A stretch of 64,000 bases of DNA, taken from Actinobacteria bacterium UBA4426. GTDB taxonomy: Bacteria > Actinomycetota > Actinomycetes > S36-B12. Under the pieces are notes generated by a model. It ran no database searches and had not been told where the DNA came from. It was given only the letters and a program-made list of their open reading frames with translations. Both the position numbers and the translations under genes were made by a program. The stretch's first letter is position 1. The number at the start of each line of letters is the position of its first letter. The DNA is taken from positions 86,268 to 150,267 of the forward strand of contig DGQA01000005.1 of NCBI GenBank assembly GCA_002390705.1, read 5' to 3'. Shown piece by piece: positions 44,666-52,957 of this stretch.

Positions 44666-44710
44666 TGTCGCCCGCGCCAAGTTGGCTGAGCAGAGGTCAA
44701 CTAGGGGGGT

Positions 44711-44716
44711 TAGGTT
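44711..44716 (+). promoter_or_regulatory. -10 for msrA
   Basis: TAGGTT, six bases before ATG 44723. Confidence 0.5.
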
Positions 44717-44722
44717 AGACCC

Positions 44723-45370
44723 ATGTTCGGATTCGGGAAACCCACCATGATTGCGCCAGAATCGGCACTCCCTGGCCGTGATTCGCGGCCTCTGCCTGTC
44801 AGCGCCAAGAACGCAGTGCTTGGCTCATCGCTGGAAGGCCCCTGGCCCGAGGGTTCGTTGGTCATCTATCTGGGCGCCGGCTGCTATTGGGGTGTTGAAG
44901 AAATCTTTTGGCAGACAGCCGGGGTAATTAACACCAGTGTCGGCTTCATGGGCGGTTTCACCCCCCACCCGACCTATGAAGAAACTTGTACAGGTCGCAC
45001 GGGCCATACTGAAACAGCCTTGGTGGTCTACAACCCCGAAATAATTTCCACGGTCGGGATTCTCAAAATCTTTTGGGAAAACCATGATCCGACCCAAGGC
45101 TCTCGTCAAGGAAATGACGTTGGGACGCAATACCGATCCGCAATTTTTTGGACGACGACGGAACAAGAGCGGTCCATCCTGGAAACTGCTCGGGCATATG
45201 AAGCCGTGCTCGCTTCGCGCGGATTCGATCCAATCACGACTCAAATCGCGCCATCAGGTGAGTTCACTTATTACCTCGCACAAGATTCGCACCAGCAGTA
45301 CCTATACAAAAACCCCAATGGTTACCGATGCCACGCGAATACTGGTATCGCTTTCCCAAATCTGAATTAG
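44723..45370 (+). CDS. msrA: Peptide methionine-S-sulfoxide reductase A
   Basis: 215 residues. Catalytic Cys in GAGCYWGVEEIF (usual form GCFWG), with a likely resolving Cys in NGYRCHANTG. An N-terminal stretch of about 45 residues is common in longer MsrA forms. It reduces oxidised methionine, consistent with its sulfur-amino-acid neighbours. The last 4 bp overlap the convergent cbs gene. Confidence 0.93.
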   Translation: MFGFGKPTMIAPESALPGRDSRPLPVSAKNAVLGSSLEGPWPEGSLVIYLGAGCYWGVEEIFWQTAGVINTSVGFMGGFTPHPTYEETCTGRTGHTETALVVYNPEIISTVGILKIFWENHDPTQGSRQGNDVGTQYRSAIFWTTTEQERSILETARAYEAVLASRGFDPITTQIAPSGEFTYYLAQDSHQQYLYKNPNGYRCHANTGIAFPNLN

Positions 45371-46743
45371 GTAGCCAGAAAGGCCAAAACGTCTTGTCGG
45401 GTAATGACTCCTGTTGGCTTGCCGTCATCAACCACCATCAGCGCATCAGCCTCAGTGAGTGCGATCATGGCAGAAGCAACTGACTCACCCGCACCCACCA
45501 TAGGAAGCGGTGGACTCATGACAGTCTCAACCTGGTCTGCTAAGTGAGCCGTTCCATGGAACAGGGCGTCGAGTACAACCCTTTCAACAATGGACCCTGA
45601 AATTTCGGCGGTCATAATTGGGGGTTCGGCACGAACAACTGGGATCTGAGAGACGCCGTACTCTTTTAAAATTGCAATCGCGTCGGCTACCGACTCGGTG
45701 GGATGGGTATGAACGAAATCGGGCAAGTCTCCATCAAGTGTTTTAGCCCTCAATACGTCACCAATTGTTTGCTCCGTGTCGCCTTGAATAAATCCATAGC
45801 TGGATAGCCAATCTTCATTAAATACTTTGGAAAGGTACCCGCGACCGGAATCTGGGAGTAACACGACGACCAATGACCCAGATTCGGCTTTGGCTGCAAC
45901 CCGGAGGGCCGCTACAACTGCCATTCCGCAAGATCCACCGACAAGCAATCCTTCTTCGCGCGCCATTCGACGGGTCATCTCAAATGAATCCCGATCAGAA
46001 ACGGCAATAATTTCATCAGCGATTCCAGGGTCATATGCAGTTGGCCAGAAATCTTCGCCTACTCCTTCGACGAGATACGGGCGACCCGAACCGCCGGAAT
46101 ACACTGAACCTTCCGGGTCTGCACCAATAATTTTAACGGAGTTATTGCTGGCTTCCTTCAGGTAGCGACCAGTACCTGAGATCGTGCCACCAGTTCCCAC
46201 CCCAGCAACAAAATGTGTAACCGTGCCATCGGTTTGTTCCCAAATTTCTGGACCGGTTGTTTCATAATGTGACCGCGGATTGTTCGGATTGGAGTACTGA
46301 TCCGGCTTCCACGCGCCAGGCTCACCCGAAAGTCGATCACTGACGCTGTAATAGGAACGCGGGTCCTCCGGGTCCACTGCGGTTGGGCACACCACAACTT
46401 GCGCGCCATAAGCCTTGAGCACATTTCGCTTGTCTTCGGAAACCTTGTCCGGACACACAAAAATGCACTTGTAACCCCGCTGTTGGGCCACCATGGCCAG
46501 GCCAACCCCCGTGTTGCCGCTGGTTGGTTCCACAATTGTTCCACCGGGCTGCAGTGATCCGTCTTTTTCGGCGGCGTCAATCATGCGCTCAGCAATTCGA
46601 TCTTTCACCGAGCCACCCGGGTTAACGTATTCAACTTTGGCGACGACAGTGACGCCTTCAGGGACAATTCCCTGCGTCACCCTATTTAGTCGTACCAGTG
46701 GTGTGTTACCAATTAGGTCAATAACTGAGTCATAAATATGCAC
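45367..46743 (-). CDS. cbs: Cystathionine beta-synthase with CBS-domain pair
   Basis: 458 residues. PLP lysine in NPGGSVKDRIAERM, substrate loop PTSGNTG, phosphate loop GVGTGGTISG; the C-terminal CBS pair (about 335-455) may sense adenosyl compounds. It condenses homocysteine and serine. GTG 46743 with TAAGGT six bases upstream. Together with metB it supports transsulfuration. Confidence 0.9.
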   Translation of the reverse strand: MHIYDSVIDLIGNTPLVRLNRVTQGIVPEGVTVVAKVEYVNPGGSVKDRIAERMIDAAEKDGSLQPGGTIVEPTSGNTGVGLAMVAQQRGYKCIFVCPDKVSEDKRNVLKAYGAQVVVCPTAVDPEDPRSYYSVSDRLSGEPGAWKPDQYSNPNNPRSHYETTGPEIWEQTDGTVTHFVAGVGTGGTISGTGRYLKEASNNSVKIIGADPEGSVYSGGSGRPYLVEGVGEDFWPTAYDPGIADEIIAVSDRDSFEMTRRMAREEGLLVGGSCGMAVVAALRVAAKAESGSLVVVLLPDSGRGYLSKVFNEDWLSSYGFIQGDTEQTIGDVLRAKTLDGDLPDFVHTHPTESVADAIAILKEYGVSQIPVVRAEPPIMTAEISGSIVERVVLDALFHGTAHLADQVETVMSPPLPMVGAGESVASAMIALTEADALMVVDDGKPTGVITRQDVLAFLAT

Positions 46744-46749
46744 GGGTCA

Positions 46750-46755
46750 ACCTTA
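46750..46755 (-). promoter_or_regulatory. -10 for cbs
   Basis: TAAGGT, six bases before GTG 46743. Confidence 0.5.
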
Positions 46756-46835
46756 CGTGGGTTTTTATTCAGCGCCGCACGAGCCTGCAGGCTGTTGTCT
46801 TATTGCACAGTGTTATCAAATACCCAAAATGTGCA

Positions 46836-46841
46836 TATGCT
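46836..46841 (+). promoter_or_regulatory. -10 for the 94-residue ORF
   Basis: TATGCT, six bases before ATG 46848. Confidence 0.5.
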
Positions 46842-46847
46842 GTGTCT

Positions 46848-47132
46848 ATGGAGCCATTGCAGGAGGAGATTCTGCGTGAACTAGATCGAATCAGGCTTCG
46901 GCTTGCAAGTTTGAATCATGATCGCCTCGTCACGATGGACATCCCCGTGTACACGTGCGCAGTTGCAATTTGGGAATCCACCAAGTCTGGCGGTTATAAA
47001 ATCCCCCGAGTTGGACCCGGTGCTTATGCCGCACAGATCACGGTTCTGACCCAAGATTTACTTGCTGTGAACCCTGAAGGGAACACCGACGCCGCTGCGG
47101 CCCTGACTGCGCTCCGCCGCGCATTGCCTTGA
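46848..47132 (+). CDS. Uncharacterised 94-residue protein
   Basis: Soluble protein with an N-terminal amphipathic helix (EPLQEEILRELDRIRLRLAS, about 2-21) then DIPVYTCAVAIWE and GYKIPRVGPGAYAAQ. No family recognised. ATG 46848 with TATGCT six bases upstream supports expression; the frame is open from TTG 46803. The stop and last two sense codons coincide with the start of a 16-bp repeat array. Confidence 0.6.
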   Translation: MEPLQEEILRELDRIRLRLASLNHDRLVTMDIPVYTCAVAIWESTKSGGYKIPRVGPGAYAAQITVLTQDLLAVNPEGNTDAAAALTALRRALP

Positions 47133-47210
47133 GGTCAAATTGCCGTGAGGTCAAATTGCCTTGAGGTCAAATTGCCGTAAACACAAATTGCAACAAGGTA
47201 AATTTGCCTG
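47121..47210. repeat. 16-bp tandem repeat array
   Basis: Three near-identical units of GAGGTCAAATTGCCGT (47131-47146, 47147-47162 with a TT end, 47163-47178), then two decayed units (47179-47210). The preceding 10 bases (47121-47130) match the unit end. It overlaps the stop of the 94-residue ORF. Confidence 0.9.
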
Positions 47211-47240
47211 AGAGTCGACAACCGAAAAAGTGGGCTTGCC

Positions 47241-48086
47241 TTAGTCTCGACCAGCCAGAATGGATAGGAGTCGAAGGATTTCGAGGTAGAGCCACACCAA
47301 GGTAACGAGCAGCCCGAAGGACAATCTCCACGATTCGCGCTCCGGCAGGCCCATTGCGACCCCCTGCTTAATCGCATCGAAGTCCAGCATCAACATGAAC
47401 GACGCCAGGAGTACTCCGGCAGCGCACAGGAGCAGACCCCAGAAACCCACTCCGTAGAATCCCCAACCACCCCCCACACCAAACAGGGCGCCCACAAGGG
47501 ATGCCATGGCAATCAAGAAATAGCTGATCATGGCTGCCATGAATATTCGCTTGAACTTGCCGTTGACCTTCACAATTCCAGTCCCGTACAGGAACAGCAT
47601 TACTCCAAATGCGGTGAGGGTGCCAATGATTGCTTGGCTGACCAATCCTTCGTAATTCTGGGCGAGCGCCATTTGGTCAAACGACCAGCTGATTGCTCCC
47701 AGCATGAGACCAGCAAAAGTCGCATACAGCACAACGAGAATCGGTGAAACTGCTTTTTTGAAAGCGGTAATAAGTCCGAATGCCAAGGCGCCGATCAGGC
47801 CGATCCAGAGAACGATTGGGGCGCTGGGAACGATCGCCCAACCAACGAGAGCCATGATGACCGTAATGATGAACAGAATCGTGCTTTTTACCACTACATC
47901 TGCAAAAGTCAGGCGGGCTCCACCACCCGCGGTGATGCTTTCAAACTGCGACTGGGTGCCGGCGTCACCGCCTGCAGCCTGCGTGTAGGCAGACTGTCCT
48001 TCCGCATATGCAAAGCCATCGCCTTTGGCGGGGGCTTCGTAGCGCTTGAGAATCGGATTTGCGGTGTGTGAAAATCGTGATGACAT
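47241..48086 (-). CDS. Bax inhibitor-1/YccA family membrane protein
   Basis: 281 residues. A soluble Gly/Gln-rich N-terminus (about 1-60) precedes seven predicted membrane helices, with the family pattern ending in LEILRLLSILAGRD. The BI-1 family influences calcium or proton leak; bacterial roles are poorly known. ATG 48086 with TATCTT six bases upstream; the longer frame runs through the tRNA gene and is rejected. Confidence 0.9.
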   Translation of the reverse strand: MSSRFSHTANPILKRYEAPAKGDGFAYAEGQSAYTQAAGGDAGTQSQFESITAGGGARLTFADVVVKSTILFIITVIMALVGWAIVPSAPIVLWIGLIGALAFGLITAFKKAVSPILVVLYATFAGLMLGAISWSFDQMALAQNYEGLVSQAIIGTLTAFGVMLFLYGTGIVKVNGKFKRIFMAAMISYFLIAMASLVGALFGVGGGWGFYGVGFWGLLLCAAGVLLASFMLMLDFDAIKQGVAMGLPERESWRLSFGLLVTLVWLYLEILRLLSILAGRD

Positions 48087-48092
48087 GGTGAC

Positions 48093-48098
48093 AAGATA
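48093..48098 (-). promoter_or_regulatory. -10 for the Bax inhibitor-1 gene
   Basis: TATCTT, six bases before ATG 48086. Confidence 0.5.
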
Positions 48099-48146
48099 GC
48101 AAACTATTTCCAAACCGCCAACACCCACTAAGCCCACGGGAATGGG

Positions 48147-48220
48147 TGTCCCCGGTGGGATTTGAACCCACACTGTGCCGGGTTTAAGCCGGGTGTCTCT
48201 ACCGATTGGACTACGGGGAC
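48147..48220 (-). tRNA. tRNA with UAA anticodon (Leu), short type I form
   Basis: A full cloverleaf folds by eye. Acceptor GTCCCCG/CGGGGAC, D arm 48195-48211, anticodon loop CTTAAAC with anticodon TAA at 48184-48186, a variable loop of only 5 nt (ACAGT), T arm GTGGG-TTCAAAT-CCCAC, discriminator A. CCA is not encoded (CCC follows). The anticodon stem has a C-C mismatch at 27-43. An imperfect hairpin (ACACCCA/TGGGTGT, 48121-48149) overlaps its 3' end. TAGGGT (48246-48251, minus strand) may be the -10. The anticodon reads UUA; bacterial tRNA-Leu normally has a long variable arm. Confidence 0.85.
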
Positions 48221-48296
48221 GAGAAAGTCGCCCTTCTCGGGCGTAACCCTATCTACTGGCCCACAGTTCCCGGTTGCTTAGTTGGGCTAGTTTTCC

Positions 48297-49724
48297 TTAC
48301 GGGACTGGCCAAGCGGCATCTATAGCTTGAAGGACTTCAGCTGTGGGCGTGCCTAGGGCGAACCATTGCGTCATTTCGGTGAGCATTGCCCCAGCGCCAA
48401 CAACCGCTGGCATGAGCTCAGATGCGTCGAAACGGAATGTCCCCCCCATATCGGTAAGGTACTGGGCCGCCAGTTTATCGATCGAACCTTCTGCGTATGT
48501 GTCCAATGGGACACCGTTATTAGCAGAAACCCAGGTTCCGAGCGAAACCTTGCTGGTCGCGAATTCAGCCGAGGAGAGATAACTCTGAACAGCTGCCACC
48601 GCCGGACGATCCGAGAATGCAGTGACGAACTCACCATCACCCACAACAGGTTGTGGGGCAACCATGTTGTTGATGACGGGGATGTAAAAAGCATATACGT
48701 CACCATCGGGCCCAATAGTTGCTCCAACTTGTAATTCGCCCCACGTACTCGCGTACAAATTAGATTGTTGCAGCATCCCACACTCACCGTTAAGAATGGA
48801 GCGACCTGCCTCTTGGAATGGGGTTGTCGCGATTGTCTGGACATCACCAAAGCCGCCGTTAACATAATTTGCGTTTTTCATCCAGCCAGCCAAAACATCC
48901 ATGGCTGCGGTAACTTGGGGGGAGTCAAAGTCAAGCTCGTGGCTCACCCACTGGTCGTACACCTCTCCACCGAACATGCGAAGCATAATTTCTTCCAGCC
49001 AGTCAGTTGATGGCCAGCCGGTCTGGGACCCAGCTTCAAGACCGCCACACCAAGGCTTCACTAGGCCATCGGCGACCATTTGATCCGAGAGTGCCCACAA
49101 CTCGTCCCACGTGGTTGGAATTGCATAGCCATTTGCCGCGAAAGTTTTTGGCGAGTACCACACAAATGAATTCATGTGCGATCCAAGCGGTGCTGCGTAG
49201 AAGGTTCCGTTGACAGTTCCATAGGATTTCCATTCTGGATTCCAGTAGGTATCAGCGTTAGAAACTGTGTCTTGCGACGCAGGAACCGGACCACCGCCTG
49301 CAACGAGCTCGGCGAGCAAGCTGGGCCGTGGGATAAATGCGATGTCAGGGGCGTTACCACCAGCGATCCGAGCGGAAAGTTGAGCTTCAAACTGATCGCT
49401 TCCTTCATAGACGATATCTATTCCGGTACAGGTCTCAAATTCTTTCCACGATTGCTCAAACAGGCCCTGTTGCGGGGCCACGATTGATGTGAAGATGCTG
49501 ACCGATGCCTCTTGGGTATCCTGATATTCCACATACATTTCACAACCTGCCACTTCCTGCGTGTCAGCCTCCTGTGTAGGGGTCTCTTGCGTGGGCGAGG
49601 GTTGCGTCGTTGCCTCTGCATTTTCCTCTGAGGGACCGTCACTCGAACAAGCAGCGAGCAGCATCAGAGTTGCAATGCTTCCAGCGATTGCTGCTGCTCC
49701 ACGGCGCCATGTCGCTACGGTCAT
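48297..49724 (-). CDS. Sugar ABC transporter substrate-binding lipoprotein
   Basis: 475 residues. Lipoprotein signal with lipobox LLAAC, then a Thr/Gln/Glu/Pro-rich linker and a family 1 solute-binding domain (GGNAPDIAFIPRPSLLAEL, GTFYAAPLGSHMNSFVWYS, TTWDELWALSDQM), like alpha-glucoside or oligosaccharide binders. There are no permease or ATPase genes nearby, which is unusual. ATG 49724 has AAGGAG six bases upstream. The LacI regulator gene is 182 bp upstream on the same strand. Confidence 0.88.
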   Translation of the reverse strand: MTVATWRRGAAAIAGSIATLMLLAACSSDGPSEENAEATTQPSPTQETPTQEADTQEVAGCEMYVEYQDTQEASVSIFTSIVAPQQGLFEQSWKEFETCTGIDIVYEGSDQFEAQLSARIAGGNAPDIAFIPRPSLLAELVAGGGPVPASQDTVSNADTYWNPEWKSYGTVNGTFYAAPLGSHMNSFVWYSPKTFAANGYAIPTTWDELWALSDQMVADGLVKPWCGGLEAGSQTGWPSTDWLEEIMLRMFGGEVYDQWVSHELDFDSPQVTAAMDVLAGWMKNANYVNGGFGDVQTIATTPFQEAGRSILNGECGMLQQSNLYASTWGELQVGATIGPDGDVYAFYIPVINNMVAPQPVVGDGEFVTAFSDRPAVAAVQSYLSSAEFATSKVSLGTWVSANNGVPLDTYAEGSIDKLAAQYLTDMGGTFRFDASELMPAVVGAGAMLTEMTQWFALGTPTAEVLQAIDAAWPVP

Positions 49725-49906
49725 TGAATCTCCTTATTGAGCGAAAAGTCCGAGAAGTTCCCCAACCCACCACTTCTTCTACTTGGCAGATTTGCCCGTG
49801 ATAGGTCCGCCGGGTATGAAGTTCCCAAGGGCCACATAAATCCCATGCGGGCTTGCATCGTCCACCCTCAGAACCCATTTTAGCAAACTGAAGCCTTGGC
49901 ACAACC

Positions 49907-50926
49907 TTATGCGAAACCCTTAGCGCCCGTCGAACTGCGCACTATCAATTCGGTGGGCAACTGGGCTACCTGGTCGTTGCCACTCCGCGATTCAGACCCC
50001 GCGAGTTGTTCCAACAGGCATTCTCCCGCCTTTTTCCCAAGGTCAGCCACAGGTTGCGCGATTGTTGTCAGGCCAAGATAAGACGACATGGGGTGGTCGT
50101 CAATTCCGATGATTGACACATCGCGTCCTGGCTCAAGTCCGCGGGCACGTAGTGATCGAATTGCGCCGAATGCCATTTCGTCTGACATTGCGAAAACTGC
50201 TGTGGGAGGGTTCGGTTGATTCAGGAGAGCATCCATTCCACTTTCCCCACCCTCGATAGTGAAGTGTCCCGACACCTCGAGCATGGGGTCTTGCGCTAAA
50301 GAGTGTGCTGCCATGACGGTGCGGTAACCACGTTCACGTTCTGAACCGGCGGTAAAACGTGCCGCAGCCGACTTGCCAGATATGAGTGCAATCCTCGAGT
50401 GACCCAAAGAAACCAAGTATTCCGTTGCCTTACGTGCCGCAGCGACGTCGTCAATTACGAAGCAATCAACTCCCGGTGTTGCTCCACCAATCATTACCGT
50501 GGGCATGCCTAGATTCACAATCGGCTCAAGCTCCGGATCTTGGGGGGGCAGAGCGACAATAAGTATTCCGTCAACTCGTCGGCGGATTCGCGCTGTCGGC
50601 GGGATTCGCGAAACTCTGCTTTGATGATCACCGACGTTCATTAACAGCAGATCCATATCTGCCTGCTGCATGACCGATTCCGCCCCAGCGATTACTTCAG
50701 AGAAAAACCAGCGAGCAATATGGGGAGTAACAACTGCAACTGAACCGGTTCGACCCGATGCCAAGCGAGAGGCACTCGGAGAAATTACGAAATCCAAACC
50801 CGCGGCAACCTCAGTGACTCGCTCACGGGTTGCATGGTCGACATTGGGCAAACCGCGTAGCGCCCGCGACACAGTGGCCGTAGAAACACCGGCGGCTGCT
50901 GCAACATCTCGAATTGTGATTCCCAT
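49907..50926 (-). CDS. LacI-family transcriptional regulator
   Basis: 339 residues. N-terminal helix-turn-helix (TIRDVAAAAGVSTATVSRAL) and a periplasmic-binding-protein-like sensor domain (about 60-335). It probably controls the adjacent sugar-binding gene and itself. ATG 50926 is preferred over the longer frame to 50977, because that extension covers an operator-like palindrome. GGAAGG lies upstream. Confidence 0.92.
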   Translation of the reverse strand: MGITIRDVAAAAGVSTATVSRALRGLPNVDHATRERVTEVAAGLDFVISPSASRLASGRTGSVAVVTPHIARWFFSEVIAGAESVMQQADMDLLLMNVGDHQSRVSRIPPTARIRRRVDGILIVALPPQDPELEPIVNLGMPTVMIGGATPGVDCFVIDDVAAARKATEYLVSLGHSRIALISGKSAAARFTAGSERERGYRTVMAAHSLAQDPMLEVSGHFTIEGGESGMDALLNQPNPPTAVFAMSDEMAFGAIRSLRARGLEPGRDVSIIGIDDHPMSSYLGLTTIAQPVADLGKKAGECLLEQLAGSESRSGNDQVAQLPTELIVRSSTGAKGFA

Positions 50927-50940
50927 GCCCACGCCCTTCC

Positions 50941-50960
50941 GGGTGTGAGCGTATACACCC
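50941..50960. promoter_or_regulatory. CG-centred LacI-type operator
   Basis: GGGTGTGAGCGTATACACCC, an imperfect 10+10 palindrome centred on CG (8 of 10 half-site positions match), 15 bp upstream of the lacI-type ATG. It resembles LacI-family operators, so autoregulation is likely. Confidence 0.6.
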
Positions 50961-50990
50961 GGACGGGCGTCAATCATGAAAATTCAGATA

Positions 50991-51515
50991 TCACGTAGTT
51001 TTTAGTCGAAGTGCCTTATTTCCATCGTTAGACCCAACTCCGATCAGTCCCGGGTCACCTTCGCCACACTCAACTATATTTTTTGCGCGGCATGGCCCCA
51101 TTTCAAGACCGTAGAAGTACGTGCCCTTGCGGCCAAACTCGGCACTAATGGTGAATTCACCATTTTTGCGAATGGTCGTGCACGCAGCCTCAAGGACCTG
51201 AGAGGGCCAGCCTCCATCAGTGGCTGGCTTGGTCTCGTATCGAGAAAGGCACACAATATTTTCACCCCTCGTCCAACTCTCGAGATTCTTCCGGGCACTT
51301 TTACTGAGATTTCCCGTGAAAGTGGCAGTGCCACCCGAAGGAACTTTCTTGGCATTGACTTTCATGCACGCATAGTCCTTATCTCGGGCATCTTGTGCAC
51401 ATACTGACTTTCTTGGCTTCGGCGGGTCGGCAGCTGGTGCCACGGCTGGAACCACAAACGGCACCAAAAGAGCTGCTGATGCGAGTCCGATAATTTTCTT
51501 CATAAAACGCTTCAT
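50991..51515 (-). CDS. Small secreted cysteine-containing protein
   Basis: 174 residues. Signal peptide (KKIIGLASAALLVPFVVPAV, cleavage near APAADP) followed by a basic, Cys-rich domain with ATFTGNLSKSARKNLESW, C-terminal MGPCRAKNIVECGEGDPG and about six cysteines. No family recognised; extracellular. ATG 51515 lacks a Shine-Dalgarno and lies two bases after a palindrome. It follows ppx, possibly as its operon partner. Confidence 0.6.
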   Translation of the reverse strand: MKRFMKKIIGLASAALLVPFVVPAVAPAADPPKPRKSVCAQDARDKDYACMKVNAKKVPSGGTATFTGNLSKSARKNLESWTRGENIVCLSRYETKPATDGGWPSQVLEAACTTIRKNGEFTISAEFGRKGTYFYGLEMGPCRAKNIVECGEGDPGLIGVGSNDGNKALRLKTT

Positions 51516-51516
51516 A

Positions 51517-51531
51517 GTGTGAGTGTCACAC
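51517..51531. promoter_or_regulatory. Palindrome before the secreted-protein start
   Basis: GTGTGAGTGTCACAC, perfect 6-3-6 inverted repeat between the ppx stop and ATG 51515. Confidence 0.4.
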
Positions 51532-51533
51532 AG

Positions 51534-52463
51534 TTACGTGTTTCCCAGCCTCAAAACAACCCCGTCCAGCAAATCTTTTTCACTGACCAACACCCGCGTA
51601 AAACCAAGCATTCTCATCGACTCTCTCAATACCAAGGCTCCACCACCGATCACGTCCACCCGACCGGGGTGCATAAACCCAAGTTTTGCACGTTGTTCGC
51701 GGGTCATACTCAGCAATTCGTCAGTGACCGCGTCGACCTCCCCAATGCTCACAACGGAGCCATGAATTAAATCCGCGTCGTACTCGTGCAGCCCTAACGC
51801 CATGGCAGCAACCGTTGTCACCGAACCGGCAAGGCCGATAAAAGTAGTTTCAGCCTTAATCGGGAATGTTCGTCCCATTAGTTCGACGTGACTCCTGATA
51901 TCCCTGGCAGCTGCCTCAATTTCCTGCCGGTTAGGCGGATCAGAATACAGGTGTCGCTCCGTCATGCGAACACATCCAATGTTCACGCTCTCTAAAACTA
52001 AGGAGTGATCAGGCCGATTCATTACGAATTCAGTTGAACCACCCCCAATGTCGGATACAAGTACCGATCCCGACACGTCCAGCCCGGACAACGCACCCCG
52101 ATAAGAAAGCTCAGCCTCCTGATCTCCACCGATCACTTCTGGCTCAACACCCAAAATTTCTTTTACCCCAGCAATAAAAGCACCGCGATTTGACACGTCG
52201 CGGGATGCTGAAGTCGCGATGAATCGAAGTTCTGCGATCTCGTATTGCAGTAACATCTCTGCGTACTCACGGCAGGCCGCGAAAGTTCGCTCAAGGGCCG
52301 TGTCGCTGAACTCCCCAGTGGCATCAACTCCTTCGCCCAACCTGACGGTACGCATTTCCCGAAGGTGGTCCGTGACCGTGTTGCCATCAACTGCTGCGAT
52401 CAACAAGCGAATAGCGTTGGTGCCACAATCAATCGCGGCGAATGTTGGCACTAGCTCAGACAT
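51534..52463 (-). CDS. ppx: Exopolyphosphatase / pppGpp phosphohydrolase
   Basis: 309 residues, Ppx/GppA ASKHA fold. Phosphate loops AIDCGTNAIRLLI and VSDIGGGSTEFVM, catalytic Glu likely in GGDQEAELSYRG. It hydrolyses polyphosphate or pppGpp. ATG 52463 overlaps DUF501 by 13 bp; the longer start at 52481 is less likely. Confidence 0.9.
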   Translation of the reverse strand: MSELVPTFAAIDCGTNAIRLLIAAVDGNTVTDHLREMRTVRLGEGVDATGEFSDTALERTFAACREYAEMLLQYEIAELRFIATSASRDVSNRGAFIAGVKEILGVEPEVIGGDQEAELSYRGALSGLDVSGSVLVSDIGGGSTEFVMNRPDHSLVLESVNIGCVRMTERHLYSDPPNRQEIEAAARDIRSHVELMGRTFPIKAETTFIGLAGSVTTVAAMALGLHEYDADLIHGSVVSIGEVDAVTDELLSMTREQRAKLGFMHPGRVDVIGGGALVLRESMRMLGFTRVLVSEKDLLDGVVLRLGNT

Positions 52464-52957
52464 GAGTTTTGCTTCCACCACGGAGACAGCATGGCAAGCG
52501 CCCGATCACCCAGTGGGTTGACACCGGGGCCGCAAGCAAGTGATTGCGCAATCAATACGTGTAGGCATTTAACCCGGCGTGGCATCCCGCCCGCACTAAT
52601 CCCTGTCAACTCAGGAACGATACCGAGCGCCTCTCGGTCCCGTAGATAGCGTTCATGAGCGGCTTGATATTGGGCAGCAAGTTCAGGGTCTTGTGCCAAG
52701 TCGGCTTCCATCTCACGCATCAGACCCGTGCTCTCTAGGGTTCCAATCGCCCCCGCGAGCCTAGGGCAGGTGAGGTAATAGGTGGTGGGGAACGGGGTGC
52801 CGTCAGGCAGGCGCGGTTTGGTTTGGACAACGAGTGGGGCAGTGCACTCGCAGCGCGCTGCAACCCGAAAACACCCTCGTGCTGACCGACCAAGCTGTTG
52901 ACCAACTAGTTCAAGTTCTTCCGGTGAGATCTCAACCACTGCCGGGCTCAACTGCAT
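52451..52957 (-). CDS. DUF501 protein
   Basis: 168 residues. Conserved block RCECTAPLVVQTKPRLPDG and TYYLTCPRLAGAIGTLE, typical of DUF501; Cys-containing, no known activity. Overlaps the FtsB-like gene upstream (26 bp) and ppx downstream (13 bp). The gene order is conserved across actinobacteria. Confidence 0.88.
   Translation of the reverse strand: MQLSPAVVEISPEELELVGQQLGRSARGCFRVAARCECTAPLVVQTKPRLPDGTPFPTTYYLTCPRLAGAIGTLESTGLMREMEADLAQDPELAAQYQAAHERYLRDREALGIVPELTGISAGGMPRRVKCLHVLIAQSLACGPGVNPLGDRALAMLSPWWKQNSCLS

Noticed and set aside
48087..48173. N-terminal extension of the Bax inhibitor-1 frame
   Set aside because: It reads through the tRNA gene; ATG 48086 has a -10 and fits the family.
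51517..51531. CRP site reading of GTGTGAGTGTCACAC
   Set aside because: The half-sites are separated by 3 bp, not 6 as in the CRP consensus.
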